From contig NZ_LT906465.1 of assembly GCF_900187185.1 (NCBI RefSeq), positions 1,364,001-1,428,000 on the forward strand: 64,000 bases of DNA, given 5' to 3'. Positions 48,828 through 56,716 of the stretch are shown here, piece after piece; within the stretch, counting starts at the first letter, position 1; each line of letters starts with the position of its first letter. The translations under genes and the position numbers were made by a program. The stretch is from Chryseobacterium taklimakanense (GTDB taxonomy: Bacteria > Bacteroidota > Bacteroidia > Flavobacteriales > Weeksellaceae). Below the pieces are notes generated by a model. It saw nothing but the letters and a program-made list of their open reading frames with translations, searched no databases and was not told where the DNA came from.

Positions 48828-48968
48828 TCTGATCCATCATGGTAAAAGTTCTTACCAACAATGTTCTATCCGGATTTGGAAGAAAACAACAGCAGGGGGA
48901 TAAAATCAGGGGCGATATCTTAAGTATCAACGCAGCGTCTGCCTTACTCCTGCTGTTTTTCTTTCTAG
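48828..48968 (-). ncRNA. Candidate IS110 bridge RNA (copy 2)
   Basis: Same sequence and structure as the candidate at 21360-21500. At this site the left target flank is CGCTG and the right is ATCGGGG (minus-strand sense). Each differs from the guide-matching sequence at copy 1 by one base, and both differences remain pairable by G-U wobble with CGUUG and CCCUGAU. Confidence 0.72.
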
Positions 48969-49117
48969 TTAATATTATCAACTAATTTACTTCATTAATT
49001 ATTCTAGTGCAAACTTACCATAGCAGCGGTTACCCCACAGCGAATGAATGGAGCCAGCGGAATGAATGAGCGAGGAGTATGAGCGTAGAGCGGGAAAAAG
49101 CTCCTGAAAAAAATTTA

Positions 49118-49777
49118 CTAATGCTCCTGATAAATTGTGGTAAGAAATCCTGCGTAAGATTTTTCGAGGAGAATAATATCGCCGGACTTGAGATTGAGCC
49201 CACCGGGACCGGACTGGTCTGCACGGATGCCTGCGGGAACAACCTGAAAGTACTGCTCGGGCTGGTTTTGCTTGGGCGAAAGTGTGATCCTGGAGCCAAG
49301 CAGGCGGCCCACTGACAGTGACAAGCCTTCGGTTAAAGAATGTCTGACATAGGTGCGAGGCAGCAAAGTCACAGTTTTATTATTGAATTTAATGTTCTGT
49401 GGTTTGGAAGCCGATGAAATGACATAAATGAGATTTTCCTGGCGAGGGATATCAGCTGTGTAATACAGGTCGAGAAAGTAGTGTGCAGGATTGAACGTGA
49501 TTTGCCCATCAAGATTTTCTGATTTTCTTAGTGAAAAAGAGTTGGCACCGATGGTTTTTGCTTTAGTATAGATTTGACGGAAAATTTCGGCGTCGTTGTT
49601 GGAAAAACCCTGCACTTCCACTTCGCCCAAGTATTCAGCGTTTGCAGTTGCCGGATCAATCCTGTAGAAAAACCGGTCTTTGTTGTCGCTGGTTTTTATG
49701 GCTTTGCTTAGGGTGATATACTGTGCTGACAGACCGTTCAGCAAAAATATAAGGATTAATGCGCTGTATTTTTTCAT
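49118..49777 (-). CDS. Secreted protein of unknown function
   Basis: 219 residues. The signal peptide is MKKYSALILIFLLNGLSAQ. The mature part has mixed alpha/beta character with FFYRIDPATANAEYLGEVEV, KAKTIGANSFSL and LTEGLSLSVGRLLGSRI; no family is recognised. Its ATG overlaps the stop of rfbD by 4 bases (ATGA), so it is translationally coupled and is the last gene of a thioesterase-rfbD unit. Probably envelope-associated. Confidence 0.7.
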   Translation of the reverse strand: MKKYSALILIFLLNGLSAQYITLSKAIKTSDNKDRFFYRIDPATANAEYLGEVEVQGFSNNDAEIFRQIYTKAKTIGANSFSLRKSENLDGQITFNPAHYFLDLYYTADIPRQENLIYVISSASKPQNIKFNNKTVTLLPRTYVRHSLTEGLSLSVGRLLGSRITLSPKQNQPEQYFQVVPAGIRADQSGPGGLNLKSGDIILLEKSYAGFLTTIYQEH

Positions 49778-50640
49778 TTATTGTTCTGTAAAATATTGAT
49801 GCAGTCCTGCAAACTGTGTTCCCAATGTTTTGGCTGGATGTGATAGATGTTCTCTATTTTATCGAGCGACATCGTGCTTCGAGCCGGTCTTTTTGCAGGT
49901 GTGGGGTACTGCTCGGTTGTTATTGGATTAAGTTTTATTTTAGAATCTGAAAACTCAGCTATTTTAGTAGCAAAAGCATACCAGGTTGTTTCCGGTTGGT
50001 TTGAAAAGTGAAAAATGCCGTAAGTTTTATGTTCTGATTCGATGATCTTCATGATAGCTTCGGCAAGATCATTAGCATTGGTTGGCTGCCCGTGCTGATC
50101 TGATACGATATTGAGTTCGTCTTTGGTGCTAAAAAGGTTCAGCATGGTTTTCACAAAATTCTTATTGAATTCTGAATAAAGCCATGATGTCCGCAGAATG
50201 ACCGTTTTGGGATTAATTTCCAGAGCCAGTTCTTCGCCCTTTCTTTTGGAAGCTCCATAGACACCAGCTGGATTGGTAAAGTTGTCCTCTTCGTAAGGCA
50301 AATTGGTTTCGCCGTCGAAAACATAGTCTGTGGAAACGTGGATGAGAACAGCATTATGGTCCCTACAAGCTTCGGCAAGGTTTGCTACGCCCTCAGCATT
50401 TACTGCAAATGCTTTTTCGGGTTCAGATTCTGCCAGGTCAACAGCGGTGTAGGCGGAAGTATTGATGCAAAAATCCGGTCTGAAATCATCAAAATAATCG
50501 AGAACAGCAAACGAATCCGTAATATCTAAAGCTTCGGAGTTTGTAAATTCAAAAGTGAACCGGTCTGCGAAATCGGACGATAATTTCTGAAAGCAATTTC
50601 CCAACTGTCCGTAACCGCCTGTGACGAGAATTTTTTTCAT
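49774..50640 (-). CDS. rfbD: dTDP-4-dehydrorhamnose reductase
   Basis: 288 residues, extended SDR fold. It reduces dTDP-4-keto-L-rhamnose to dTDP-L-rhamnose for surface polysaccharides. The nucleotide motif is ILVTGGYGQLGNCF. Also seen: INTSAYTAVDLAESEPEKAF (RmlD-specific), STDYVFDGE, and the catalytic YxxxK in VYGASKRKGEEL. It is coupled to both neighbours by 4-base overlaps. The rest of the rhamnose pathway is not in the window. Confidence 0.92.
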   Translation of the reverse strand: MKKILVTGGYGQLGNCFQKLSSDFADRFTFEFTNSEALDITDSFAVLDYFDDFRPDFCINTSAYTAVDLAESEPEKAFAVNAEGVANLAEACRDHNAVLIHVSTDYVFDGETNLPYEEDNFTNPAGVYGASKRKGEELALEINPKTVILRTSWLYSEFNKNFVKTMLNLFSTKDELNIVSDQHGQPTNANDLAEAIMKIIESEHKTYGIFHFSNQPETTWYAFATKIAEFSDSKIKLNPITTEQYPTPAKRPARSTMSLDKIENIYHIQPKHWEHSLQDCINILQNNK

Positions 50641-51125
50641 GATTTTAAGGATTTGTTTTGGTGGCGAAGAAATTCTACACGGCTTTGGAAGTCTTTCTGC
50701 TCCAGGTTGACAAGATATTTGTTAAAAAGCTGAATGGTCTCAGGAGGTTGAACCTCGGATTTACGGGTTTTCATATTGAAATAAATGACCGTGATCCACA
50801 AAACTGCAAAGATCTTAGTTCCGTCTTCGCTTTTCATCAGGATTTCTACTTTTGAAATCCTGTCCTGAATTTCAATTGTTTTGCTGGAAATAACGACTCT
50901 GGAATTATAGCGAACTTCCTGCAGGTAGGCAATTTCATTCTGAATGGTGATCCAGGTGCAGCCGGTCTTCCGGGTATATTCTTCATATGTAAACCCATAA
51001 AACTCTTCTACATGGTCTTCGCGGGCGTTGAGCATATATTCCAGATACTTTACATTGTTCAGATGCCCGATCGGATCGCAGTCGCTGAAACGCACTTTAA
51101 CAACTGTGGATATTTCTTTAGTCAT
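50637..51125 (-). CDS. Acyl-CoA thioesterase, hot-dog fold (4HBT type)
   Basis: 162 residues. The hot-dog catalytic signature is VRFSDCDPIGHLNNVKYLEY (D-x-D-x-x-G-H-x-N-N). It belongs to the YbgC/FcbC-like thioesterases; the acyl substrate is unknown. Its ATG is about 5 bases after the -7 box, so the mRNA may be leaderless. It overlaps rfbD by 4 bases. Confidence 0.88.
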   Translation of the reverse strand: MTKEISTVVKVRFSDCDPIGHLNNVKYLEYMLNAREDHVEEFYGFTYEEYTRKTGCTWITIQNEIAYLQEVRYNSRVVISSKTIEIQDRISKVEILMKSEDGTKIFAVLWITVIYFNMKTRKSEVQPPETIQLFNKYLVNLEQKDFQSRVEFLRHQNKSLKS

Positions 51126-51129
51126 GGTG

Positions 51130-51168
51130 CAAAAATAGAAAAACCACCCTAATGAAGGATGGTTTTGA
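51130..51168 (-). promoter_or_regulatory. Promoter TATTTTTG of the thioesterase gene, abutting the ompH terminator
   Basis: On the minus strand TATTTTTG occupies 51137-51130, 5 bases before the ATG. Immediately upstream (51166-51141) a hairpin AAACCATCCT / AGGGTGGTTT with a T-run terminates the ompH transcript. Terminator and promoter share this small space. Confidence 0.6.
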
Positions 51169-51187
51169 TTTATAAAACTTCGTTAAA

Positions 51188-51688
51188 TTAAAGTCCTAAT
51201 TCTTTTTTAACGGCTGCTGTTGCATCCGGACCACCTTTATAGATTAATCCTGAAGCATTGGCATCAAATACAAAATCCCAACCGTTTGATTTAGCTGCTC
51301 TGTTTACAGCATCGTTGAATTTTTTCTCGATTGGAAGGAAAGCTGCGTCTGTTTTTTCAGCGATATCTTTCTGAGCTGCCATCTGCATCTGCTCAATCTG
51401 TTGCTGAAGTTTCTGCAGTTCAGCATTTCTTTGTTCATTAACTTGCTGAGTTTGTTTTGGAGCTTCTTCAGAGTACTGTTTTAGCTTAGCCTGTGCAGCC
51501 TGCATCTGTTTCTCGATTTCTGCTCTTTTTGAATTTGAAAGCGCGGTAAGCTGATCATCAGCTTTCTTTTTTTCAGGCATTAGGTTCAAAACTGCAGCCA
51601 CATCAAGGGATGCCACTTTTTGAGCTTTTGCAACTCCTACAGCTAAAAACATCATTACTGCTGCAAATAATACACTTAGTTTTTTCAT
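51188..51688 (-). CDS. OmpH/Skp-family periplasmic chaperone (second copy)
   Basis: 166 residues. The signal is MKKLSVLFAAVMMFLAVGVA ending near KAQ. The mature part has a beta-strand KVASLDVAAVLNLMPEKKKA, then long helical coiled-coil arms (KQMQAAQAKLKQYSEE, QNEQRNAELQKLQQQIEQM-like) and a final strand WDFVFDANASGLIYK. Skp-type chaperones escort unfolded outer-membrane proteins to BamA, encoded nearby. It has its own promoter at 51757-51750, besides read-through. Confidence 0.88.
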   Translation of the reverse strand: MKKLSVLFAAVMMFLAVGVAKAQKVASLDVAAVLNLMPEKKKADDQLTALSNSKRAEIEKQMQAAQAKLKQYSEEAPKQTQQVNEQRNAELQKLQQQIEQMQMAAQKDIAEKTDAAFLPIEKKFNDAVNRAAKSNGWDFVFDANASGLIYKGGPDATAAVKKELGL

Positions 51689-51749
51689 AATAGATTGGTT
51701 AAATTATTCTTTTTAAATTTTTACTGTCTGTTTGATTGCCACACTTGGG

Positions 51750-51757
51750 CAAAGTTA
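51750..51757 (-). promoter_or_regulatory. -7 promoter TAACTTTG of ompH (second copy)
   Basis: An exact TAnnTTTG match on the minus strand, with a leader of about 58 bases. Confidence 0.5.
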
Positions 51758-51766
51758 AATTAATTT

Positions 51767-52288
51767 TTACTTATTTTGATTTTTGAGGAGCAGATCCAGC
51801 ACTTTGTCTGTGTAATCGTATCTTTTGTCGAGATACAGTACGCTGATGTTATTGCTTTTATCTAAAACAATACCCAATGTGTTTTTCTCGGATACAGTTT
51901 TTATGGCATTCCATATCAAATCCTGAAAGGGTTTGGTGAGTGTAGCACGGGCTTTATTGATTTCCCCGTCGGTACCAAACCGCGCATTGATCAAGCTTTT
52001 AATTTTGGCATCCTGCTCCAGAACTTCTTTCTCTCTTTGCTTCAACTGATCGCCGACCAGCAGAACTTTTTCATTTTCGAAGGCAGCTTTTTTATCATTA
52101 TACTCGGTCTGCATCTGCTGAATTTCTTTTTCCCAAGTTTGGATCTGGGAATTGAGCCTGCTTTCTGCTTCCCTGTACTGGGGAAGTTTACCCAAAATAT
52201 AATTGGTATCTACAACTCCGATCTTCTGTGCCCAGATCATATTGGAGAGGGCCAAAGCCAGAAATAAAATGATTCTGTTAATATTCAT
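51767..52288 (-). CDS. OmpH/Skp-family periplasmic chaperone (first copy)
   Basis: 173 residues. Signal MNINRIILFLALALSNMIWA. The mature start is QKIGVVDTNYILGKLPQYRE. Coiled-coil arms run through INSQIQTWEKEIQQMQTE-like sequence, and the C-terminal strand is NTLGIVLDKSNNISVLYLD. A paralogue of the next downstream gene. It lies 12 bases after bamA in the usual uppS-bamA-ompH-ompH order. Confidence 0.88.
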   Translation of the reverse strand: MNINRIILFLALALSNMIWAQKIGVVDTNYILGKLPQYREAESRLNSQIQTWEKEIQQMQTEYNDKKAAFENEKVLLVGDQLKQREKEVLEQDAKIKSLINARFGTDGEINKARATLTKPFQDLIWNAIKTVSEKNTLGIVLDKSNNISVLYLDKRYDYTDKVLDLLLKNQNK

Positions 52289-52300
52289 CTTAACTAAATT

Positions 52301-54847
52301 TTATAAAGACTGGTTCATCAGGAAGTGCGTTTTCCATCCGGAAGGTTCAGTACCGCCAATTGGTTTATCAAATCCGTAAGCGAAATCAAATCCAATCAAT
52401 CCAAATGCTGCCATGTGTACACGGATACCCACACCTGCCGATCTCTTCAGCTGGAAAGGGTTGTATGTGCCCCAGCTGTTCCAGGCATTACCACCTTCCA
52501 CAAAACCTAAACCGAAAATATTCGCAGTTTGATTGAGTGAAATTGGATATCTAAGTTCCAGGGAGAATCTGTTATAAATTGTTGCTCCACCATAAGGTGT
52601 AATGTCGGAAGACCCTAAAGTATATCCGGTTTGTGATGCATTTTCATAACCTCTTAAAGGAATAAGTTCGCGCCCATCATATCTGCCACCAAATAAACCG
52701 ATACCACCTACATAGAAACGCTCAAAAGGCGGCGCACCCAGTTCTTTGTTATAACCGTCCATAAAGCCCATTTCAGCAGTACTTCTCAAAACAAGTTTCC
52801 CTACAATCGAGTTGTATGTATCGGCTTTAAGTTTTACTTTGTAGAATTCCATAGTCTTGTACTTCTCCACCGGTGTCATGGTGGAGTAATCTTTGTTACT
52901 AAATAAAGAATATGGCGGTGTAAATTTCAGCGACGCTTCTATATTTGATCCCGAAGTCGGGAAAATTGGGTTTGTCCCTGCCGAGTTTCTGCTTAAACCT
53001 ATATTGAATGAGAAGTTTTTAGCAGATCCGTTACTTTCACTGGTGTTACCAAACTGGAACGGATAATTTTTAAAATCATAGCTCTGATACTGAACACCTG
53101 TGTACAGCGAGAAATAATAATCCGGCCAGCTCAGCTGACGGTTTAGCCCGGCACTTGCTGAGAAGATACCAAGTTTCATGTCTTCACCATACTGATCTTT
53201 ATATTTAACCCGGGAATAATTCGCGCCCACGGACAGTGCTGTTGGTCTGCTGCCAAATAACCACGGCTCCACAAACTGAATTCCGTAATTCTGGAAATTC
53301 TGGCCTGCCTGAGCAGTAATCGAGAAGGTTTGCCCGTCACCCTGCGGAACAGGTTTGAAGTCTTTAAATTTAAGGAAATTCCTCAAAGAGAAGTTATTGA
53401 AGGTAAGCCCAAGCGTTCCGATGAATGAATTACCACCATAACCAGCCTGAAGATTTACCTGGGAAGAACCCTTCTCTACCACTGACCAGTGAATATCCAC
53501 TGTATTATCCTGCGGTTGAGGAACGACATCCTGCCCGATCTGCTGCGGATCGAAATACGGCAAACCGGCAAGCGTGAAGTAGGTTCTCTTGATTTCAGAT
53601 TTCGAAAATAAATCGCCCGGCCTTGTATAAAGTGACCTTAAAATTACGTGGTCGTGCGTGGTGGTGTTACCCGACCACGTTACACGGTTCCAGGTTGCTT
53701 TTTCGCCTTCGTTGATTCTGATTTCAAGATTGATGGAATCGCCAACAACAGATTTTTCAACAGGAACTACCTGTGAAAACAGGAATCCGTTGTTGAGATA
53801 AAGGGATTTGATATCGGTATCATCTTCCTTACCGCCGTCTTCACCAACTTTTTTGTTGAAGCCAACCGCATCATAAATATCGCCGGTCTTATAACCTAAA
53901 AGTTTCTGTAAAACCTCTGTGGAATAAGTTGTATTTCCTAAAAAGGTTATATCACCAATGTAATATTTTTTACCTTCGTTCAGTTTTACATTGATTTCGA
54001 AATTGTTGTTTTTATTTCTCCAAACAGAATCTGAAACCACGGCTGCATCCCTGAATCCAAGTGACTGGTAATAGCTGATCAGGTTGCGCTTGTCATCTTC
54101 ATATTTTTCCCTGATGAATTTTGAAGGCTTCATAATTCCGCCGATGCCGAAACGCTTCTGCTTAGTATCCTTGAAACCTTTTTTTCTCAACTTGCTGTCG
54201 GAAACGCTTTCATTGCCTTCAAACTCGATATAATCGATTTTTATACGCTTGCCTCTGTCCACATCTATGGTCCAGTCCACAAGGTTCGGATCATTGGCGT
54301 TGACTTTATCCTGAATTGAGATTTTGGCATCTGCATAACCCTTATTCACGTACTCCTGCGGAATTTTGGTTTTAAGTGTAGAAACCAAATCGTTGGTGAT
54401 TTTTTTACCCGGCTTCAGGTCATAATCTTTTACAAATTTTTCCTGTTTGCTCTTGTTTACACCTTTCCCGGTTAATTTTATTTCGCCCAGTTCTTTCAGA
54501 TCTTCCAGCCTGAATTTCAGAACCACCTGTTCACCTTCGATACTTTCTACATAAACTTCCACCACAGAAAAGATATTCTGTTCCCAAAGTTTTTTGATGG
54601 CGTTGCTGATTTTCTGTCCCGGAATTTCAACCTGTTCATTTTTATTAAGGCCTGTAAACCTTAAAATCTGTGCCGGCGAATATTTTTTAACACCATCAAT
54701 CACGATGTCTTTAAGGAAATAGGTTCCGGTTTGGTTTTCTGCATAAACTGCCTTGTTTTCCTGAGTATTTCCCTGTTGTGGTGTAACCTGGCCATAAAAA
54801 TGTGCCGAGGCTGCAAACATGATGATGGGTATGAATTTTAATCTCAT
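52301..54847 (-). CDS. bamA: Outer-membrane protein assembly factor BamA
   Basis: 848 residues. The signal peptide is MRLKFIPIIMFAASAHFYG. Five POTRA repeats occupy about residues 40-450 (for example FLKDIVIDGVKKYSPAQIL, VNKGYADAKISI, YYIGDITFLGNTTYSTEVL). The C-terminal barrel contains the family lid motif RGYENASQTG (RGY) and GGIGLFGGRYDGRELIPLRG, and ends in a short strand. It inserts beta-barrel proteins into the outer membrane. Chaperone genes follow immediately, and uppS precedes it. Confidence 0.96.
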   Translation of the reverse strand: MRLKFIPIIMFAASAHFYGQVTPQQGNTQENKAVYAENQTGTYFLKDIVIDGVKKYSPAQILRFTGLNKNEQVEIPGQKISNAIKKLWEQNIFSVVEVYVESIEGEQVVLKFRLEDLKELGEIKLTGKGVNKSKQEKFVKDYDLKPGKKITNDLVSTLKTKIPQEYVNKGYADAKISIQDKVNANDPNLVDWTIDVDRGKRIKIDYIEFEGNESVSDSKLRKKGFKDTKQKRFGIGGIMKPSKFIREKYEDDKRNLISYYQSLGFRDAAVVSDSVWRNKNNNFEINVKLNEGKKYYIGDITFLGNTTYSTEVLQKLLGYKTGDIYDAVGFNKKVGEDGGKEDDTDIKSLYLNNGFLFSQVVPVEKSVVGDSINLEIRINEGEKATWNRVTWSGNTTTHDHVILRSLYTRPGDLFSKSEIKRTYFTLAGLPYFDPQQIGQDVVPQPQDNTVDIHWSVVEKGSSQVNLQAGYGGNSFIGTLGLTFNNFSLRNFLKFKDFKPVPQGDGQTFSITAQAGQNFQNYGIQFVEPWLFGSRPTALSVGANYSRVKYKDQYGEDMKLGIFSASAGLNRQLSWPDYYFSLYTGVQYQSYDFKNYPFQFGNTSESNGSAKNFSFNIGLSRNSAGTNPIFPTSGSNIEASLKFTPPYSLFSNKDYSTMTPVEKYKTMEFYKVKLKADTYNSIVGKLVLRSTAEMGFMDGYNKELGAPPFERFYVGGIGLFGGRYDGRELIPLRGYENASQTGYTLGSSDITPYGGATIYNRFSLELRYPISLNQTANIFGLGFVEGGNAWNSWGTYNPFQLKRSAGVGIRVHMAAFGLIGFDFAYGFDKPIGGTEPSGWKTHFLMNQSL

Positions 54848-54880
54848 CTTCTATATATACGTTCTTATCTTATTTATAAT

Positions 54881-55624
54881 CTACTGAAGCTGCTCGCTGG
54901 TTTTACCGTAGCGGCGCTCCTTATTCTGGAAATCAACAATACACTTAAAAAAATCATCCTTGCTGAAATCCGGCCACAATATATCCAAAAACTGAAGTTC
55001 TGCATAAGCGATTTGCCAAAGCAGGAAATTACTGATGCGCACTTCGCCACTTGTTCTTATCATAAGGTCCACCGGTGGGTAATCTTTTGTATAAAGGTGC
55101 TGTTCAAAAACTTCTTCTGTAATATCTTCTGAATTCAGTTCGCCACTTTTTACTTTCTCGCTGATTTTCTTTACAGCTGATAAAATCTCTTTCTGCGACC
55201 CGTAACTTAAGGCTAATATCAGGTTGCCGTTTTTATGTTCTTTTGTTAGATCCACCATGTTCAGCAACTGGTCGCGCACCAAAACGGGCAAACTTTCGAT
55301 ATCACCTATCACATGCAGCCTGAGCCCTTTTGAAAAAATTTCTTCAGCCTCGATGATGAGTGTTTCAGAAAGAAGCGTCATCAGTGCACTGACTTCCTCT
55401 GCGGGGCGGCTCCAGTTTTCTGACGAAAACGTGTAAAGTGTAAGGTATGGGATTCCCACCTCGTTGCAGGCATTGATAGCATTTCTCACCGCTTTGATAG
55501 CGTTTCTGTGCCCAAAGGTCCTTTTTTCGCCACGCGACTTTGCCCACCTGCCGTTACCATCCATAATAATGGCGACGTGCTGTGGCAGTTTATCCAGATT
55601 TATTTCTTCTTTATATGACTTCAT
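54881..55624 (-). CDS. uppS: Undecaprenyl diphosphate synthase (cis-isoprenyl transferase)
   Basis: 247 residues. It extends farnesyl-PP to the C55 carrier for peptidoglycan and O-antigen assembly. The catalytic aspartate lies in VAIIMDGNGRWAKSRG; other blocks are GHRNAIKAVRNAI, TLYTFSSENWSRP and VDLMIRTSGEVRISNFLLWQ, with ELQFLDILWPDF near the end. First of the envelope cluster with bamA, 33 bases apart. Confidence 0.97.
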   Translation of the reverse strand: MKSYKEEINLDKLPQHVAIIMDGNGRWAKSRGEKRTFGHRNAIKAVRNAINACNEVGIPYLTLYTFSSENWSRPAEEVSALMTLLSETLIIEAEEIFSKGLRLHVIGDIESLPVLVRDQLLNMVDLTKEHKNGNLILALSYGSQKEILSAVKKISEKVKSGELNSEDITEEVFEQHLYTKDYPPVDLMIRTSGEVRISNFLLWQIAYAELQFLDILWPDFSKDDFFKCIVDFQNKERRYGKTSEQLQ

Positions 55625-55629
55625 ATTTA

Positions 55630-56514
55630 TTAATCACAGTAGCATGGCGGCCTCCCGAAAGAGTACGTTAATCCAAGCGTCATGCTGTTTACCCAGTCTT
55701 TTGAGTTGGTATTTCCGTAAGTCCTGTTTTTCAGGGTTTCTTCTGCCCAAAGTTTTGCCTGAGTTATATACGGTTCCTGCTGTAACAAAGATTTTGTGGA
55801 ATTTGGCTGCTTTAAATCTTTATTATAGCGGTGGCGAATATCTTTGTCATCAATCATACTGTAATCGATGCCGTCAGAAAAAGTTGGTTTGAATTTAAAT
55901 TCACCGGACAGCGCCCAATTGTAATTGAATTTATATTTAAGTCCGGCACCGAAAGGTATAGCAATTATAATTTTTTTCCCGGATTCGTAGGTTGCCGTTT
56001 GGATAAAATCCCCCGCTGACGTAGGCGTAATTGCTTCGCCGGCATCGTTCCTATAGAAATTATTATCAAATGTTACCCGCACTACCGAATACACCAAAGC
56101 GCCAATTCCGCCAAAAACGTAAGGGCTAAGCATACTTTTCTGCTCATTATTTACCGGCAAAAAATTATATTCGAAAACCACATCTGCGTCTGCACCGGAA
56201 TTGGTTCCAAAAAGACCTCTTTGCTTACGATAATTTTCCTGCGCATAACGGTCATCAAACTGCACATGGCTAAACCCAACGTCCAATCTGACAGATTGAT
56301 ACGGATTGAAATTCCTCCGGTAAATCAAGCCGCCATAAAACGGAACTCCGTGCTCGGAAATGCTTCTGTTGAAAGGTTTTTGAAGGATGTAATTGGTGCG
56401 GCCAATATCGCCTACAAGATTGCTCATACCAGCTTTGAGGCCAATCTCGTGGCGCTGGGAAGAAAGATTCGCAAACCCAAAAAATAAAAGGAATAAACCG
56501 ATTATCCTTTTCAT
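55630..56514 (-). CDS. DUF6089-type outer-membrane beta-barrel protein
   Basis: 294 residues from the ATG at 56514 (MKRIIGLFLLFFGFANLSSQ); an in-frame ATG at 56547 would place extra residues before the signal. The mature part has alternating strands (RHEIGLKAGMSNLVGDIGRT, YGGLIYRRNF, FGGIGALVYSV, GAGLKYKFNYNWALSGEF) ending MTLGLTYSFGRPPCYCD. It matches the DUF6089/outer-membrane-barrel family usually found next to uppS and bamA in flavobacteria. Role unknown. Confidence 0.82.
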   Translation of the reverse strand: MKRIIGLFLLFFGFANLSSQRHEIGLKAGMSNLVGDIGRTNYILQKPFNRSISEHGVPFYGGLIYRRNFNPYQSVRLDVGFSHVQFDDRYAQENYRKQRGLFGTNSGADADVVFEYNFLPVNNEQKSMLSPYVFGGIGALVYSVVRVTFDNNFYRNDAGEAITPTSAGDFIQTATYESGKKIIIAIPFGAGLKYKFNYNWALSGEFKFKPTFSDGIDYSMIDDKDIRHRYNKDLKQPNSTKSLLQQEPYITQAKLWAEETLKNRTYGNTNSKDWVNSMTLGLTYSFGRPPCYCD

Positions 56515-56557
56515 TGAAAACAAGAAATGCGCTGTGAAACTTTCCATAAAATTTGTG

Positions 56558-56565
56558 CAAATATA
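56558..56565 (-). promoter_or_regulatory. -7 promoter TATATTTG of the DUF6089-uppS-bamA cluster
   Basis: An exact TAnnTTTG match on the minus strand, with a leader of about 40 bases to the preferred start. Confidence 0.5.
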
Positions 56566-56685
56566 AAACATTTTTATATTAGGGAAATTCTTAATAATTA
56601 GTTAAATAAAACTAAAAAACCATAATTTTCAGTACTGAAACGGCGAAACTATTTTTTTATTCTAATCAAATTTTTCCCTTAACAG

Positions 56686-56709
56686 AAAATCCCTCTTTCG
56701 AGGGATTTT
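56686..56709 (-). terminator. Terminator of the capsule operon
   Basis: AAAATCCCTC and GAGGGATTTT form a perfect 10-bp stem with a 4-base loop, just after the wzc stop. Confidence 0.85.
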
Positions 56710-56716
56710 AATCTAT

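Larger units (their letters stand above)
47782..49021 (-). mobile_element. IS110-family insertion sequence, copy 2
   Basis: Same sequence as 20314-21553 by reading, in the same orientation, offset 27,468 bases. It lies about 100 bases upstream of rrn promoter P1, with its recombinase reading toward the rrn operon. Confidence 0.88.
47774..49107 (+). repeat. Dispersed hairpin element interrupted by IS110 copy 2
   Basis: TAGCCCCGAT (47774-47783) and, beyond the IS, AGCAGCGGTTACCCC (49022 onward) restore TAGCCCCGAT-AGCAGCGG. The spacing is the same as in the intact element at 41924-41999. The distal end GAGCGTAGAGCGGG (near 49083-49096) corresponds to the CAGCGAACAGCGGGG end of that element. The middle has diverged. 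Confidence 0.55.
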